Assembly (NCBI RefSeq): GCF_004664715.2
Contig: NC_051065.1
Location: 151,182,826-151,246,825, forward strand
Origin: Peromyscus leucopus
Taxonomy: Eukaryota; Chordata; Mammalia; Rodentia; Cricetidae
Direction of reading: 5' to 3'
Length of the DNA: 64,000 nt
Part shown: one piece after another, positions 10,786 to 21,323 of the stretch
How the letters are laid out: each line of letters opens with the position of its first letter
Numbering within the stretch: position 1 is the stretch's first letter
Position numbers and translations under genes: made by a program
Notes under the pieces: model-generated
What the model was told of the DNA's origin: nothing
Seen by the model: the letters and a program-made list of their open reading frames with translations, nothing else
Database searches by the model: none

Positions 10786-11686
10786 AAAAAGTAAAACTTT
10801 CCCTCCTTGTTTGTTGGGAGAAAGTGAGTACAGTTTCAGGGCTAACTTACACAGCCAGGCTCCTGGAAATCGCACTGTTTGGTTGGCACTAGGGTGGAGT
10901 GGCCCCCTCGGATGCAGCATTACCATGGCAGGTCGCTTCCCCGTGCACTGTACATCTTTGCAGAGTACTTACTTACATGTGCTGGGTTGCTAAAGGCAAC
11001 CCCACCAGGCACGATCCAAGCGATCCCTGGGAAAGAGCAAGAGATGGAAACTGATCATTTGTGAGTGTTTCCAGCATAGTTCAGTGACCCAGAACCATGT
11101 TTGCATCCAAGAGCCCGAGAACGTCCTGAGCCCGATGTCTCACCAGCTATCAATTACGAAGTCAATACCGATTTAAATCCAGATTTCTTACCTACTTGGT
11201 GACATTTGCTTTAAAAAAAAAAAAATACGCTTAGTGTTGGAACAAGAACATTGACAAAAATGACCCGTGTGGCTCTGGGCTTAGGTTTGAATGCAGCTGA
11301 CTTCTACACCTTGCCTTTCATTTTCCCACTAATTTATCCAAAACCTCACCCCTTCCTCCGGGGTTGGTAATGGCACAAGATGTAGGTCTTTCCTTCAACT
11401 AAAGGGATAGGATTAGCATTTTTAAAGGGGTGATGTTAAGGCCGGGAAGAGAAAGGATGCTGGCATGACTTCTCTAGCTCGCTCCCCTCCCTGTCTCTGG
11501 CTGAGGCGTGCCAGGATCAGCAGCTAGGGCCTCTCCTTTTAGAACTAGGAAGACAGTTGCCAGCTGCAGAAGGTCTTGGTTTTGTTCCACAGACCTTATC
11601 TCTTAATGAAAAGGCTCTTGTTCCCCGAGAACTCAGTGGTCCCTAGGGGCTACAACTTTCTCCTTTGCCTTTGAAAACCCGAGTTC
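10786..11686. other. No gene or clear repeat seen
   Basis: Mixed sequence with an A-run at 11213-11225. No coding evidence. Confidence 0.45.
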
Positions 11687-11841
11687 ACAGCTAGGCTTGG
11701 TGGTTTATGTCTGTAATCTCAACACTAGGGAGGCCGAGGCAGGAGGGTAGCTGTTCAAGTTCAATGCAAGCCTGGACATTTTGAGTTCCAGGCTAGCCAG
11801 GGCTACATTGTGAGACCTTGCCTTAAAACACAAAAAAAGAA
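11687..11841 (+). repeat. B1 SINE
   Basis: GCTAGGCTTGGTGGTTTATG...GGAGGCCGAGGCAGGAGG...GCTACATTGTGAGACC with A-rich tail. Confidence 0.85.
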
Positions 11842-11935
11842 ACTCCAAGTTCAAATGTTCTCCATGAAGGATGTAACTCAAGATCAACACCCTTCCAGGG
11901 AAGCCCCAGGGCCTGGGAGGCAGACCACATGTCCT

Positions 11936-12053
11936 TACTTCTTTTGGGATGGGATAGGTTCTCATGTAGCTCAGGCTGGCTTCCAACTCAGTAAGTAGCC
12001 AAGAATGGCCTTGAGTCCTGGGATTAGAGGAATTCAGTACCACATCTGGTTTA
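11936..12053 (-). repeat. B1 SINE (old)
   Basis: GGGATAGGTTCTCATGTAGCTCAGGCTGGC...GAGTCCTGGGATTAGAGG. An ID-like reverse fragment follows at 12058-12125 (GGGGAATGCAGGGC...ACGGAGCTGCACCCC). Confidence 0.75.
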
Positions 12054-12129
12054 TGTGGTGTTGGGGAATGCAGGGCTTTGTGCGTGGTAGGCAAGGACGT
12101 TACCCACGGAGCTGCACCCCACAGCCTTA

Positions 12130-12554
12130 ACTTTAGAAAGAAAACTACAATGAAAGGAACATGTACTTTTTTTTTTTAGATGTTTATTATAGATTCGAAT
12201 TAAAAAAAAAAAATACCCGTTTGTTTTCTCTTTAAGGGTCCTGGCACCAGCTTTCGGTTTTAGTGTGAGGTGGGCAGCGTTCTTGGCACTGCCCCATGCA
12301 GAGTCAAGTGGACTTCCCCGACTGCCCCCAGTGCCCGATTCAGCAGGGAGAATTTTCCTCCACCACCTAGCAGGCAGCCAGAGGCTCACTGTAGCCCTAC
12401 GGAAGCCGCCTGAGCCCATTTACAGCTGCAGCTGTAGACGCTAATGGGAAAGGCCACTGTTGAAGCCCCTTCCCGGTTTCCAAGGCAGATGAGTGTGGGA
12501 CTGAGGTTTATAACGGCTTCACCTCCCCACCCACTCCAGGGGCTTTTCTCTCTC
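12130..12554. other. Unique-looking stretch with E-box palindrome
   Basis: No coding signal. It contains a 16-bp perfect palindrome with two CAGCTG E-boxes at 12421-12436 and a nearby CTAATGG homeodomain-like core. Not annotated further. Confidence 0.45.
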
Positions 12555-12680
12555 TCCTGTGAGCCAGGGTCTTGCTCTGTATCCCTGACTGATCTGGAAT
12601 TCTCTAATAGCCTTGAACTTAAAGTAATCCTCCTGCCTTAGCCACTGTTGGGGTTACAGGCATGAGCTACCATGTCCAGC
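12555..12680 (-). repeat. B1 SINE (old)
   Basis: GAGCCAGGGTCTTGCTCTG...TGATCTGGAATTC...GGGTTACAGGCATGAGCTACC. Divergent. Confidence 0.75.
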
Positions 12681-12824
12681 CTTTTCATTTCTTGAGTGTC
12701 AGCAAATCTTGAGCCATGGCCTTTTCTGTTTTCTAAAAATTGACCCAAAGTACCTTTTAGGTTTTGTACCACTCACAAAATGTACAAGAACTCACTCTCT
12801 TTGCTGTCGTTTGGTTGATTTTGT

Positions 12825-12908
12825 TTTTTCCCCCGATGTTGGGGGTCAACACAAGGCCTGATGTCTGTAGACAGGTGCTTACCACTGAGCTACCCTACTC
12901 CAGCCTTA
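12825..12908 (-). repeat. ID SINE (degenerate)
   Basis: Reverse ID: CCCGATGTTGGGGGTCAACACAAGG...GGTGCTTACCACTGAGCTACCC. Confidence 0.7.
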
Positions 12909-13319
12909 ACCGCCTCTCTTCTGCCATGTAGGTGAGGACCAACCCTTCCTGTACCCTTCCTTGCTTTGAAGCAGTACCATAGCCATAAGCCACAGCTCCC
13001 ATTCACTTGAGGGTTATCTAGCAGGAAACCAAGGTTGAATCAGACCCTAGATCTTCCTTAGAAGGGGGCGAGTTCAAATTGTAACTCCCTCACTGGCTAG
13101 GCAATGTAAGGCAGCTTACACTGAATAACAGGGAGAGGTTTCAGTAGGTGGCTTGAAGGATTAAAATTTAAAAGTACCACTCCAAGGCCACATGGGTTCC
13201 CAATGTGTATTTCTTTTTCTCCATTCAAAAAGGGTGAGACGTGAACATTTAGTCCCTTCTTCCAGAGAGGCTCCATGCTTGCCTAGGTCAGGCCATGGAC
13301 ACCTAATTTACCAACCTTT

Positions 13320-13502
13320 TAATATTTATTACTTTAAACTTATATATGTGTGGTACCCACAGAGGCCAGAGGTATTAGATCCCTCTAGAGATGGAGTTAC
13401 AGGAGGCTGTGAGCTGCCTTAAGTATATGCAGGGAACTGAACTCGGGTCCTCTGCAAGAGCAGTATTATGTGCTCTTAACCACTGAGCCATCTCTCCAGC
13501 CC
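13320..13502 (-). repeat. B2 SINE
   Basis: Reverse B2: AGAGGCCAGAGGTATTAG...GGGAACTGAACTCGGGTCC...GCTCTTAACCACTGAGCCATCTCTCCAG. Confidence 0.93.
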
Positions 13503-14860
13503 CTCAAACTTACATTAAAAGAGAAACAGAAAATGTTCCAAAGTATTGGTAGTGGGATTATTTTGTATATTACAGGAGAATGTTAGCACGATGTGATTTA
13601 GGAGTGTTCCAGTTCTGGCTGACTGAAAAACAGACCAGGAGGCTGTGGCTGTGGCACCCTGGGAGCTGGGTCCGACTCCTCAGAAGCAGGTCTGATTCAG
13701 ACTGCTCACTAGGGGCCATACTTTTTGCTGCTGTTGCTTTGCCTTTAGGCAATAGCATTAATAGAAAAGAAACCTTTGCCCCCCCTAAAGAAAGGGAAGG
13801 TAGATCTAGTGTCAGGCTCATTTGGAGCCCTTTTTGGTGTCCCCAGAAGGAACAGGGTAGCTTTTGTGCTATGTTCAAGCTTAGAGCTTGGAAGCAGAAG
13901 TGTCGTACCCCATAGCAACCTGGGTTCTAGCCCTGTCTGGAAAGATGGGCTCCTCTAGGAAAGCTGAGGAAGTGACCTCAGAAACAAGGTCCACCTATGT
14001 AAAGCCAAGGCTGTGAACCACTGTTTGAGCACTCACAGGTCTGTCCCCCAGCCAATGGACGCCATACTGCTGATTGTCTACTCAGGGGAACTGTGCTAAA
14101 ATGGTTGGTATTCATTTATCCACCCTGAATTCAGCCTAGACCCTCATCAGTGGCTGAGTGGCCAGCCTGGGCACTGGAAATCCTTAAAATGCAAATGTAC
14201 CAGAACTTCTGGCCTGGCTCCCTACTCCCCAGGAAAGTGCCTGCATGCAGCCAGGCCTGGAGGGGAATGCTAAAGAGGAACGGTGCTGCCCCCTTTCCGC
14301 TGGACCTGCACACACAGAGCAGCACGCATGACTGGGCCAGCCCGCTCCGCTTTCAACTTACCCTGAACAATGGCTGGGCTCCCTCCATCCCCTACACTGT
14401 GCTCTCAGGGAAGGACACACATCCTATTTGCCCACTGCCAGAGCTCACGACCCATTTCTTCAGGAGTAGCCTTGGATCTCACTTCCACCATCACCCCCCA
14501 TAAAAAGAAACTGATCACTCTGGGAAACTGACTCTTCCAAGTCTGGCTTCTTAAAAAAATAAAACTTCCATTTTGTTCACTTTCTTTCAGTTTCCATGTT
14601 GACAATTTAAAACCAAAAACTATAGAAATCTCCAGTCTGGTCACAGTTCTAGAAACAGAACATTTGGATGTCGGTGGTGAATCTTACACAGAAGAAATTC
14701 TCAACCATGAACTGATCCCACATGAACGAACTGAACTCTGTACCTTACTTCCGTTTAGGGTGTACACATAACACCTCCCACTTTAGCACAGACCCAACAC
14801 ACAATGCCTTAAAAATAATTCACAGATACAAGGGGGGATTTTGTGCTTTTTTTTTTCAAA
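13503..14860. other. Non-repetitive sequence beyond the predicted Fbxl14 3' end
   Basis: No SINE seen over about 1.35 kb. Frames of up to 117 codons overlap on both strands without recognisable domains. It might contain extended Fbxl14 UTR if the signal near 14885 is not the one used. Confidence 0.4.
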
Positions 14861-16333
14861 AACATACTTCATATTTCCTCTTTTATTATATAAATATCAG
14901 TTTAACCTTTTACTGTAAGAATATAAACGTTTTAAGAGGATCTTTGTTATCATTTATACAAATTCACAAACAGTACAATTAATTGATAAAGGTCTCTGGG
15001 TTTCTCCATGGTCTCTCATGTTGCTGTGGAGGACTCTAAAAAAATAAACAAACAAAATATCCAACAAAAATATACATCCTACTCAAAAGCGATTTTTTAA
15101 GCCACAGTCCCAACCCCCCACCAAAATAAAGCCATCTATTCCTCCATTTAGAACAAAAGCTTTTCAGACCCACAAGCTCCCATTTTATGAACAGAACAGA
15201 TAAGACGTGAAGTTCAGTCTCCTCCCTTTCACGTTACAGCCCCAGGCTCTCTGCAGGCCGAAGCTGAGCTCTACTCCGACAGGAAGCCTCACCATGTAAC
15301 CTTTTTGTGGGAAAACTTGGAAGAGGGTGAGGGTGGGGCATAATTTGCATATATAATACTCCTCTTCACGACTCAATCTGCATCTCAGGAAACAAAAAGG
15401 CAGTTCTGCTCTCTTTTCGCCCATACATTTGTGCTATAAATTAAATCAAGACTTAGAAGCAGGGGTGGCTCTTCAGAGCCCAATAGACTAGGGGAAAAAG
15501 AAAAGTCACGGCCAGCACAGGGAGTGTGACACACTGGGTAGATGGAGGCTGGGAAGAAGCCAAAACAAAAAGACAGACAAACCCAGTGGGCACCTTTCCA
15601 GTCCAGGCACAAAAATGTTTCAGTCTCAAAATATCTCTCTTGTAGAATTCCAGGGTTTAAGAGAAAAAAGTAAACTAAAACGAGGTAGCCAGACATATAT
15701 ATATATAACTTAGATATATATATATAATATATAGAATATACTCAGCAGAAAAAAAAGGGGGGGACAATGATTTTCGATTTCTTTGAAAACTAAAAGGAAG
15801 CAGAGAAGAAGGAAGTGAGTCGCAGAGTACCGAAGGAGCAGTGATGGGAAGAGACTGGTTCACAAAGTGGATGAAAAGGCTGTCGGAGTCAGGCCTGCTT
15901 TCTACACATTTCGAAATAAAAACCAGATCACAGTATCCAAATGAAGTGTAAGTGAAGGCAGACATCTTTCCTCAACTCCTCGGGGTTGAAACGCCCAGTC
16001 CCTCCCCGCCCCCACCCCATTTCCAAATGCAGTGCCTCGGGATACAGTTGGCGGTGGCTGAATCAGTCTCCATACCCTGCAGAAGAGTGGGCAGAGAAGC
16101 AGCAGCGTCCATCTCTCCACCCACTGGGAAAGGAGAGGGGAGTGGGTAGAGGGAGCAGAAGAACCCCAGACGCAGTGGGGAGGGGCGCCGGGCTAGGAGA
16201 AAAGAGCCCAGGCTTCGCGTCACGGCCCCTTCGCGGCCACTGCCATGAACGTGTAAGTGCGCGCGTGAGTGTGCGGGAACAGTGGTGGTCGTGGGAAGAA
16301 CAGGGCGGGGCAGGGGACCTGGAACTGCCGCCC
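14861..16333 (-). other. Fbxl14: Probable Fbxl14 3'UTR
   Basis: This is non-repetitive sequence directly after the Fbxl14 stop on the minus strand. It contains AT-rich patches (alternating TA near 15693-15739) and no recognisable SINE, which is unusual in this SINE-dense window and fits an exonic UTR. It ends just past a minus-strand AATAAA at 14887-14882. The extent is inferred; no transcript is available here. Confidence 0.6.
14882..14887 (-). terminator. Candidate Fbxl14 poly(A) signal (AATAAA)
   Basis: The plus strand reads TTTATT, so AATAAA on the minus strand, about 1.45 kb downstream of the Fbxl14 stop. Cleavage would be expected some 15-25 nt further on, near 14860. The T-rich plus-strand stretch at about 14851-14860 becomes A-rich in the transcript. 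Other weak signals exist, so alternative ends are possible. Confidence 0.5.
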
Positions 16334-17536
16334 TCACCTGACCTTCTCACTGTCCGTCATCTGCCAGAGTCCCAGGTTAAGTACCTTGAGGCAGGGCAAC
16401 TGCGTGATGCGCTCCAGGCCGCGCTTGGTGATCCTGGTGCAGCCATACAGGTCTATGCCCGTGAGCTGGCTCAGGTGCTCAGCGATCAGCTCCAGCCCCT
16501 TGTCCGTGATGCGCACACACTGTCCAATGTTGAGCGTGCGTAGCCCGTGCATCTGCCGCACCATGCGGTTGATGCCATCGTCACTGATATGGCAAGAGCA
16601 AAGGGAGAGGGACTTGAGGCCGTCCAGTCCCTGGGCTATGTAAGCTAGACTCTGGTCTCCCACCTTGTCACAAAAAGACACATCCAGGCCGGAGAGGCGC
16701 AGGCTGCCCATGGCCAGATGCATGATGCCGGTGTCGCTGATGTTGTCGCAGGAGCGCAGGTTAAGGCTGCGCAGGCTGCCCATGTGCGACAGGTGCAGGA
16801 GGCCCGCGTCCGAGATGCCGCCACAGAAGCTGAGGTTGAGGAGCCGGAGGCCCGTCAGCCCTCGCGAGATGTGCTTCAGCGAAAGATCCGTGAGTTTCTG
16901 GCAGTCCTGCAGAGTGAGCTGCTCCAGGCCCAGGCAGCCCTCGGCCGCACTCCGCGTCATGCCGGCCAGGTGCCCGATGCCCACGTCCGAGAGGTGGCGG
17001 CAGCTGCGGAGGTTAAGGCTCTTGAGGCGCTGCAGCCCCCAGGCGATGAGCAGAAGGCCGGTGTTGGTGATGTTGCTGCAGCCCCCCAGCTCCAGCACCT
17101 CCAGGCCCTTGAGGTACTGGGCTATGCGGCCCAGGCTGCTGTCGGTGATCTGCTTGCAGAGGCTCAAGTTGAGAGCGCGCAGCGAGCCGATCTCCTGCAC
17201 GAACGCGTGGCCCAGGCCGTTGTCGGTGAGGTTGTAGCAGCCGCTGAGGTTGAGGCTCTCGATGTTCGCCATGCCCTGGATCACGTAGCTGAGGCTGCGG
17301 CGGAGGCTGAGGATCTGCACGCGGCGGATGCCCCGGGCCTGCAGGCTGGGGAACAGCGACGGGTTCGCCCGGCGCAGGTGCAGCTTGGCCTCCACGCCCC
17401 GCCACACCGACTTGTGGTAGGCGGCGTCCCGCCAGGCCGTGCACACCTGCGCCGCGCGACCCTTGTCTCGGACGTCCAGGTAGCCGAAGATCATGGCCAG
17501 AAGCTCCGGGAACAGGCACGAGATGTGGGTCTCCAT
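16334..17536 (-). CDS. Fbxl14: Fbxl14: F-box and leucine-rich repeat protein 14 (400 aa, single coding exon)
   Basis: Substrate receptor of an SCF (Skp1-Cul1-Rbx1) E3 ubiquitin ligase, orthologue of Drosophila Ppa; the family is reported to target Snail/Slug/Twist-type EMT factors and c-Myc. Residues about 2-48 form the F-box (starts METHISCLFPELL, with the LD-V-D-KGRAAQVC-AWR pattern) that binds Skp1. From about residue 92 to 390 there are about 12 cysteine-containing LRRs of about 26 residues (LxxLNLxxCxxITDxGL); a short insertion near 194-200 separates repeats 4 and 5. The start at 17536 is supported by AAG before ATGG (A at -3, G at +4) and the perfect F-box N-terminus. The frame ends DSEKVR-stop at 16334, 400 aa, the length I recall for mouse. 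Human FBXL14 (418 aa, from memory) splices after DSEK to another exon. No frameshift is present. The high GC of this exon creates long antisense open frames that are shadows. Confidence 0.97.
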   Translation of the reverse strand: METHISCLFPELLAMIFGYLDVRDKGRAAQVCTAWRDAAYHKSVWRGVEAKLHLRRANPSLFPSLQARGIRRVQILSLRRSLSYVIQGMANIESLNLSGCYNLTDNGLGHAFVQEIGSLRALNLSLCKQITDSSLGRIAQYLKGLEVLELGGCSNITNTGLLLIAWGLQRLKSLNLRSCRHLSDVGIGHLAGMTRSAAEGCLGLEQLTLQDCQKLTDLSLKHISRGLTGLRLLNLSFCGGISDAGLLHLSHMGSLRSLNLRSCDNISDTGIMHLAMGSLRLSGLDVSFCDKVGDQSLAYIAQGLDGLKSLSLCSCHISDDGINRMVRQMHGLRTLNIGQCVRITDKGLELIAEHLSQLTGIDLYGCTRITKRGLERITQLPCLKVLNLGLWQMTDSEKVR

Positions 17537-18350
17537 CTTCCTCCCGCCGCTACGCCGCGCCGGGTGCAGGAGGCGCGGGCGCCGCCGCCGCCGCCGCCCC
17601 GGGAGGCGCCGAGAGCGGGCCGCCGCGGGCCAACGGCCGCCCCTCCCCGCCTTCCGGCCGGGCCGCCGCTCCTCCTCCGGCGCGTCCGAGCGGCGCTTCC
17701 TTCCTGCCGCCCTTCCCGCCCCCGCGCGGCCGCTCGGGCCTCACATCCCGGCCGGGGCGGGCGCCGCGTTCGCGCCCGCGCGCCGCCGCCGCCCCGCGCC
17801 CTGCGGCATCCCGCGCCCGGCCGCGTCGCTGCTGCGCGCGCCGGCGAGGCCCGGGCCGGGCGCTCGGGCTACGGACGGCTTCCTGCTGCCTTTGTCTGCC
17901 GTCCGCAGTTCAAACCGCCCAGCCCCGGGCTGCCCGCACTCGGCCGCCGCGCGGGGGGACTCCGAGGCCGTGGCGCGCCGCTCTTCCTCCGCCTAGGCCG
18001 GGCGGGTCCGGCTCACGGCCGCGGGCAGCGGGACGTGGCGAACTCACCGGGCTCAGCGGGCCCGCACCCCAGGAGTCGGCCGGCCGCGCTGCGCCCTCCG
18101 CGTCCTCCGCGCCGGCTCCCCCGCGCAGTGGTACGCGCCCGCGCCGCCGGAACTGGCGGAGCCGTTTCCCTGGAAACCGGGCTCTGCCCTCGGCCGCGGA
18201 CGCTTAACCCCATCCGCGCCGGGATGGCCGGCAGCCCCGCCGCACCGTGCAGACCCTGCGAGAGCCGGGTAGCCCACGGCCGCCCCCGTCGGTATCCACG
18301 CTTACTCCACGCCCTCTCCCGCCCGCGGGCTCCATCGCCACTTTCCTGCT
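16650..18350. promoter_or_regulatory. CpG island covering Fbxl14 5' end and promoter
   Basis: This is the only long stretch of the window where CG dinucleotides are frequent. It runs through the Fbxl14 coding exon, the GC-rich 5'UTR and several hundred bases upstream, with several GGGCGG-type Sp1 boxes (for example near 17754). I see no TATA box placed for the minus-strand gene, consistent with a TATA-less CpG promoter. The exact start site cannot be read. The island could also fire in the plus direction (towards Wnt5b), but nothing here proves it. Confidence 0.85.
17537..17800 (-). other. Fbxl14 5'UTR / proximal promoter with GGC repeat
   Basis: Very GC-rich sequence immediately upstream of the Fbxl14 ATG. 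On the transcribed strand it carries a run of six GGC triplets (plus-strand 17581-17598, GCC x6) 45-62 nt before the start codon, flanked by further G/C blocks. The far end of the 5'UTR is not determinable from sequence. Confidence 0.55.
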
Positions 18351-18399
18351 TTACTTCCCGCAGCGCCTTTAACCGTCTCACCACACCCACTGCCCCAAG

Positions 18400-18999
18400 C
18401 GGGCGGCCATCCCACCCTCCCTTTCTCTCCGGTATTGAGTCTCAAGTTGGAGGAGACACTGGGTTTTAGTCAGCGTCCTTTGACAGTCCTCGTTGTAGAA
18501 ATTTCTGGAGTTGTCCAGGGTGCCTCCCTCCTACAGTCTGGTTGTTTCCGTACACCCATGTGAGTTCCTGTCCCTTTCAACTTCATGTGTCTAAACTTGC
18601 CACCCCTTCTGCCCTCTGCCTTCCTGCCCAACCTGCACCTGGTTTTGTCTTTTAGATACAGATTGCACGGCCCAACTGTAGGAATACTTAATACATTCTG
18701 TTTGCTGACACACATACACGGGTTGGCTTGATTGAAGACACTCCAGCCTTATGCTTTATATGTGTTTCATGAAACTGGGGCAGAGCTCAATTCTACAGTG
18801 TAGCTTCGGGTCTTAAATGTCCTCGTGAAGGATAGGATTTCAGAATTTTATTTTTACTACCCCTGAGCCAAGAGAAAAGGATCCTGTTCAGAGAAAAGGA
18901 CCCCGTGGGTTGTTATTTAAGTTACAAATTCACACATCTAGATACAAAACAATCTAACTCATTTGTTTCCTTGACTCGTTGGGAACCGGAAAAAGACAT
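18400..18999. other. Upstream flank of the CpG island, nothing recognised
   Basis: CG frequency drops to background after about 18350. No repeat or gene seen. Confidence 0.45.
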
Positions 19000-19169
19000 T
19001 TTTTTTAATTACATTGTATTTGTTTCTGGGGATGTGGACGTGTTCTACGGACAGTGTATAGAGGTCAGAGGACAACTTGGGGGAGTCGCTTCTCTCTCTC
19101 TACCATGTGGATTGAACTCGGGTCATGAGGCTTGGTGGTAGTGACCTTACTAGCTGACGTCAATCTCTG
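19000..19169 (-). repeat. B2/B3 SINE
   Basis: ATAGAGGTCAGAGGACAACTTGGGGGAGTC...GATTGAACTCGGGTCATGAGGCTTGG, reverse orientation. Confidence 0.88.
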
Positions 19170-19527
19170 AACAAGATTTTAGATGTGTTCCAAATTTGGA
19201 AGAGGATCTCCTAAGCGTTTAGGCACTACCCTTTTTCCTGAGTAACAGATACTTGTTAGACCCAAGTACACACAGGAGTACTAACAGGCCTAATAGACAG
19301 TAAATCCCACCCAGTCTTTAAATCAGGAAATGCAGAGTCTAAAACTCATGCAGCCTTGTTACCTCCAGTTTCAAATACTGTGAGGCCCATTGACTTTTAT
19401 AACCTTCCTGAATAATAGACTACATTGTCACCAAATAATTCCTGATGTACAGTTGTACAGTGTAACACTTCTGGCTGTACCTCAGTTTGTACTCATCACC
19501 TGGGGTCGTCTGGGTTACTTTCTGTTT

Positions 19528-19683
19528 AAAGGTGTGTGGGGGGGGTGTCACACAGGGGACCAGGACGGAATGGAGGACAACCCAGGAAGCGATCTCCCCC
19601 TTACTTTATGGGTCCTGGGGATGGATCCCAGGCTGCCAGGCTTAGCAGTAAGCACCTTTCCTGCTGAAATGTCTCTCCAGCCC
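19528..19683 (-). repeat. B2/B3 SINE (degenerate)
   Basis: GTCACACAGGGGACCAGGACGG...GGGGATGGATCCCAGGC...GAAATGTCTCTCCAGCCC. Confidence 0.75.
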
Positions 19684-19685
19684 AA

Positions 19686-19708
19686 GCAGATTTTTATTAC
19701 ATTGTATT

Positions 19709-19749
<41 letters not shown>

Positions 19750-19920
19750 CGCGCGTGCATGTATTTGCACACACGAGTTTGTCCCATGACACTACATGGA
19801 GGTCAGAGAACCATTTTTTGAGAGTTCACTCTCTTCTACCATGTGGATCCCGGGAACTGAACTCAGGTCCTCAGACTTGAAAGCAAGTGTCTTTACCCAA
19901 GGAGTCATCTTGCCTGCCCT
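19686..19920 (-). repeat. B2/B3 SINE with internal (GT)n
   Basis: Reverse element whose tail expanded to (GT)n then a GCGCGCGCG run (19711-19762). The body GGAGGTCAGAGAACC...GAACTGAACTCAGGTCC follows. Confidence 0.88.
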
Positions 19921-20139
19921 GAAAGTCACATTAAAAAAAATTTACACACACACACACACTCTGCCGGTTTCATATATGCTGCTGGTCATTTTGCCCCTTA
20001 TTACTCTGTACCATCCATTCCCACTCTCCCACTCCTCTCGACCCCTGCTCTCCAACACATCCCCCTCCTATTTTCATGGCTTTTTTCTTGTTTTGTGATG
20101 TGCTATTTACAGGAGCATGGACGAGTTACCAGTGGAAAG

Positions 20140-20297
20140 TCTTTTTTTTTTTTTTTTTTAAACAGGGTCTCACTATGTAGTCCTGACTGGCCTGGAACTT
20201 ACTATGTAGACCAGGCTGGCATGAAACTCACGGTAACCCATCTGCTTCTGACTCCCTAGTGCTGAGATTAGAGGCATGCACCCCACCACACCTGGCT
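20140..20297 (-). repeat. B1 SINE
   Basis: T-run, AACAGGGTCTCACTATGTAGTCC...GACCAGGCTGGCATGAAACTCAC...CACCACACCTGGC. Confidence 0.9.
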
Positions 20298-20299
20298 TT

Positions 20300-20314
20300 T
20301 TAAAGATTTAGCAT

Positions 20315-20357
<43 letters not shown>

Positions 20358-20500
20358 TGCGCGTGTGTGCGCCGCACCTGCCCAAGAAGGCCAGTAGAGA
20401 TCTTTGGATCCCCTGGTACTGGAGTTAGAAACAGTTGTGACCTTCCTGCCCTGGGTCCTTTGGAAGAATAGCAAGTCCTCTTACTGATTTCTCCGGTCCC
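20300..20500 (-). repeat. B2 SINE with (GT)n
   Basis: (GT)n at 20317-20371, then AGGCCAGTAGAGATCTTTGG...ACTGGAGTTAGAAACAG...TTACTGATTTCTCCGG, reverse B2 with truncated head. Confidence 0.85.
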
Positions 20501-20573
20501 ATTATCATATTCTTAATAATTGAATGTAGATGTCTTTGTATTTATTCCAAAGTACCTTCATTTACCTCCTCTG

Positions 20574-20574
<1 letters not shown>

Positions 20575-20604
<30 letters not shown>

Positions 20605-20874
20605 CCTTTTCTTTTTCCTTTCCTGGCTGTCCTGGAACTCACCATGTAGACAGAGTTGGCCTGGGAATAGTGGCAGCCCTACTATCTCACCTTTCTTTCT
20701 TTCTTTCTCTTTTGTTTTGTTTTTCGAGACAGGATTTCTCCGTGTAGTTTTTGATGCCTGTCCTGGATCTTGCTCTGTAGCCCAGGCTGGCCCTGAACTC
20801 ACAGAGATCCGTCTGCCTCTGCTTCCTGAGTGCTGGGATTAAAGGTGTGTGCCACTGCCGGCCGGCCCACCACA

Positions 20875-20910
<36 letters not shown>

Positions 20911-21110
20911 GTTTTTCGAGACAGGGTTTCTCTGTGTAGCTTTGCGCCTTTCCTGGAACTCACTTGGTAGCCCAGGCTGGCCTCGAACTCACAGAGATCC
21001 GCCTGGCTCTGCCTCCCGAGTGCTGGGATTAAAGGTGTGCGCCACCACCGCCCGGCTCCACCACACCTTTCTAAATGCTGAAATTATAGGTATAAGTCAC
21101 CTTATCTAGC
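20575..21110 (-). repeat. Three nested B1 SINEs
   Basis: The outermost (oldest) B1 is split: 20605-20687 and about 21073-21110. The middle B1 (20697-20866) sits between target copies CACCTTTCT at 20688-20696 and 21064-21072. The youngest (20880-21057, a textbook B1 with a T27 lead) sits between perfect 13-bp duplications CCACCACACCTTT at 20867-20879 and 21058-21070. All are in reverse orientation. Confidence 0.88.
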
Positions 21111-21194
21111 TGCCTTAGTGTGCCTTAACCCCACTGGTGCCAGGCCTAGCCTATACAGTATGAGCTTTGAGGTTTTCCTATCTGGAAAGATCAT

Positions 21195-21323
21195 TTTCAG
21201 CGGTGCACACTTGACCCCAGCACTGGTCAGGCAGGTCTCTGTGAGTTCAAGGCCAGCCTGGTCTATAGAGCTAGTTCTAGGACAGCCAGAGCTACAGCCC
21301 GTCTCTAGAAAAAAGAAGAAAAG
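21195..21323 (+). repeat. B1 SINE with target duplication
   Basis: Truncated sense B1 (CAGCACTGGTCAGGCAGGTC...AAGGCCAGCCTGGTC) flanked by AAAGATCATT at 21185-21194 and 21324-21333. Confidence 0.85.

Noticed and set aside
17493..17996. 167-codon Arg/Pro-rich plus-strand frame in the CpG island
   Set aside because: Typical of CpG-island composition; antisense to the Fbxl14 5'UTR, no domain.
16718..18469. 583-codon open frame on the plus strand opposite Fbxl14
   Set aside because: It is antisense to the conserved LRR exon and continues into the GC-rich 5'UTR; its composition (Arg/Ala/Pro/Val-rich) is the expected shadow of a GC-rich repeat-coding exon. No splice or domain support.
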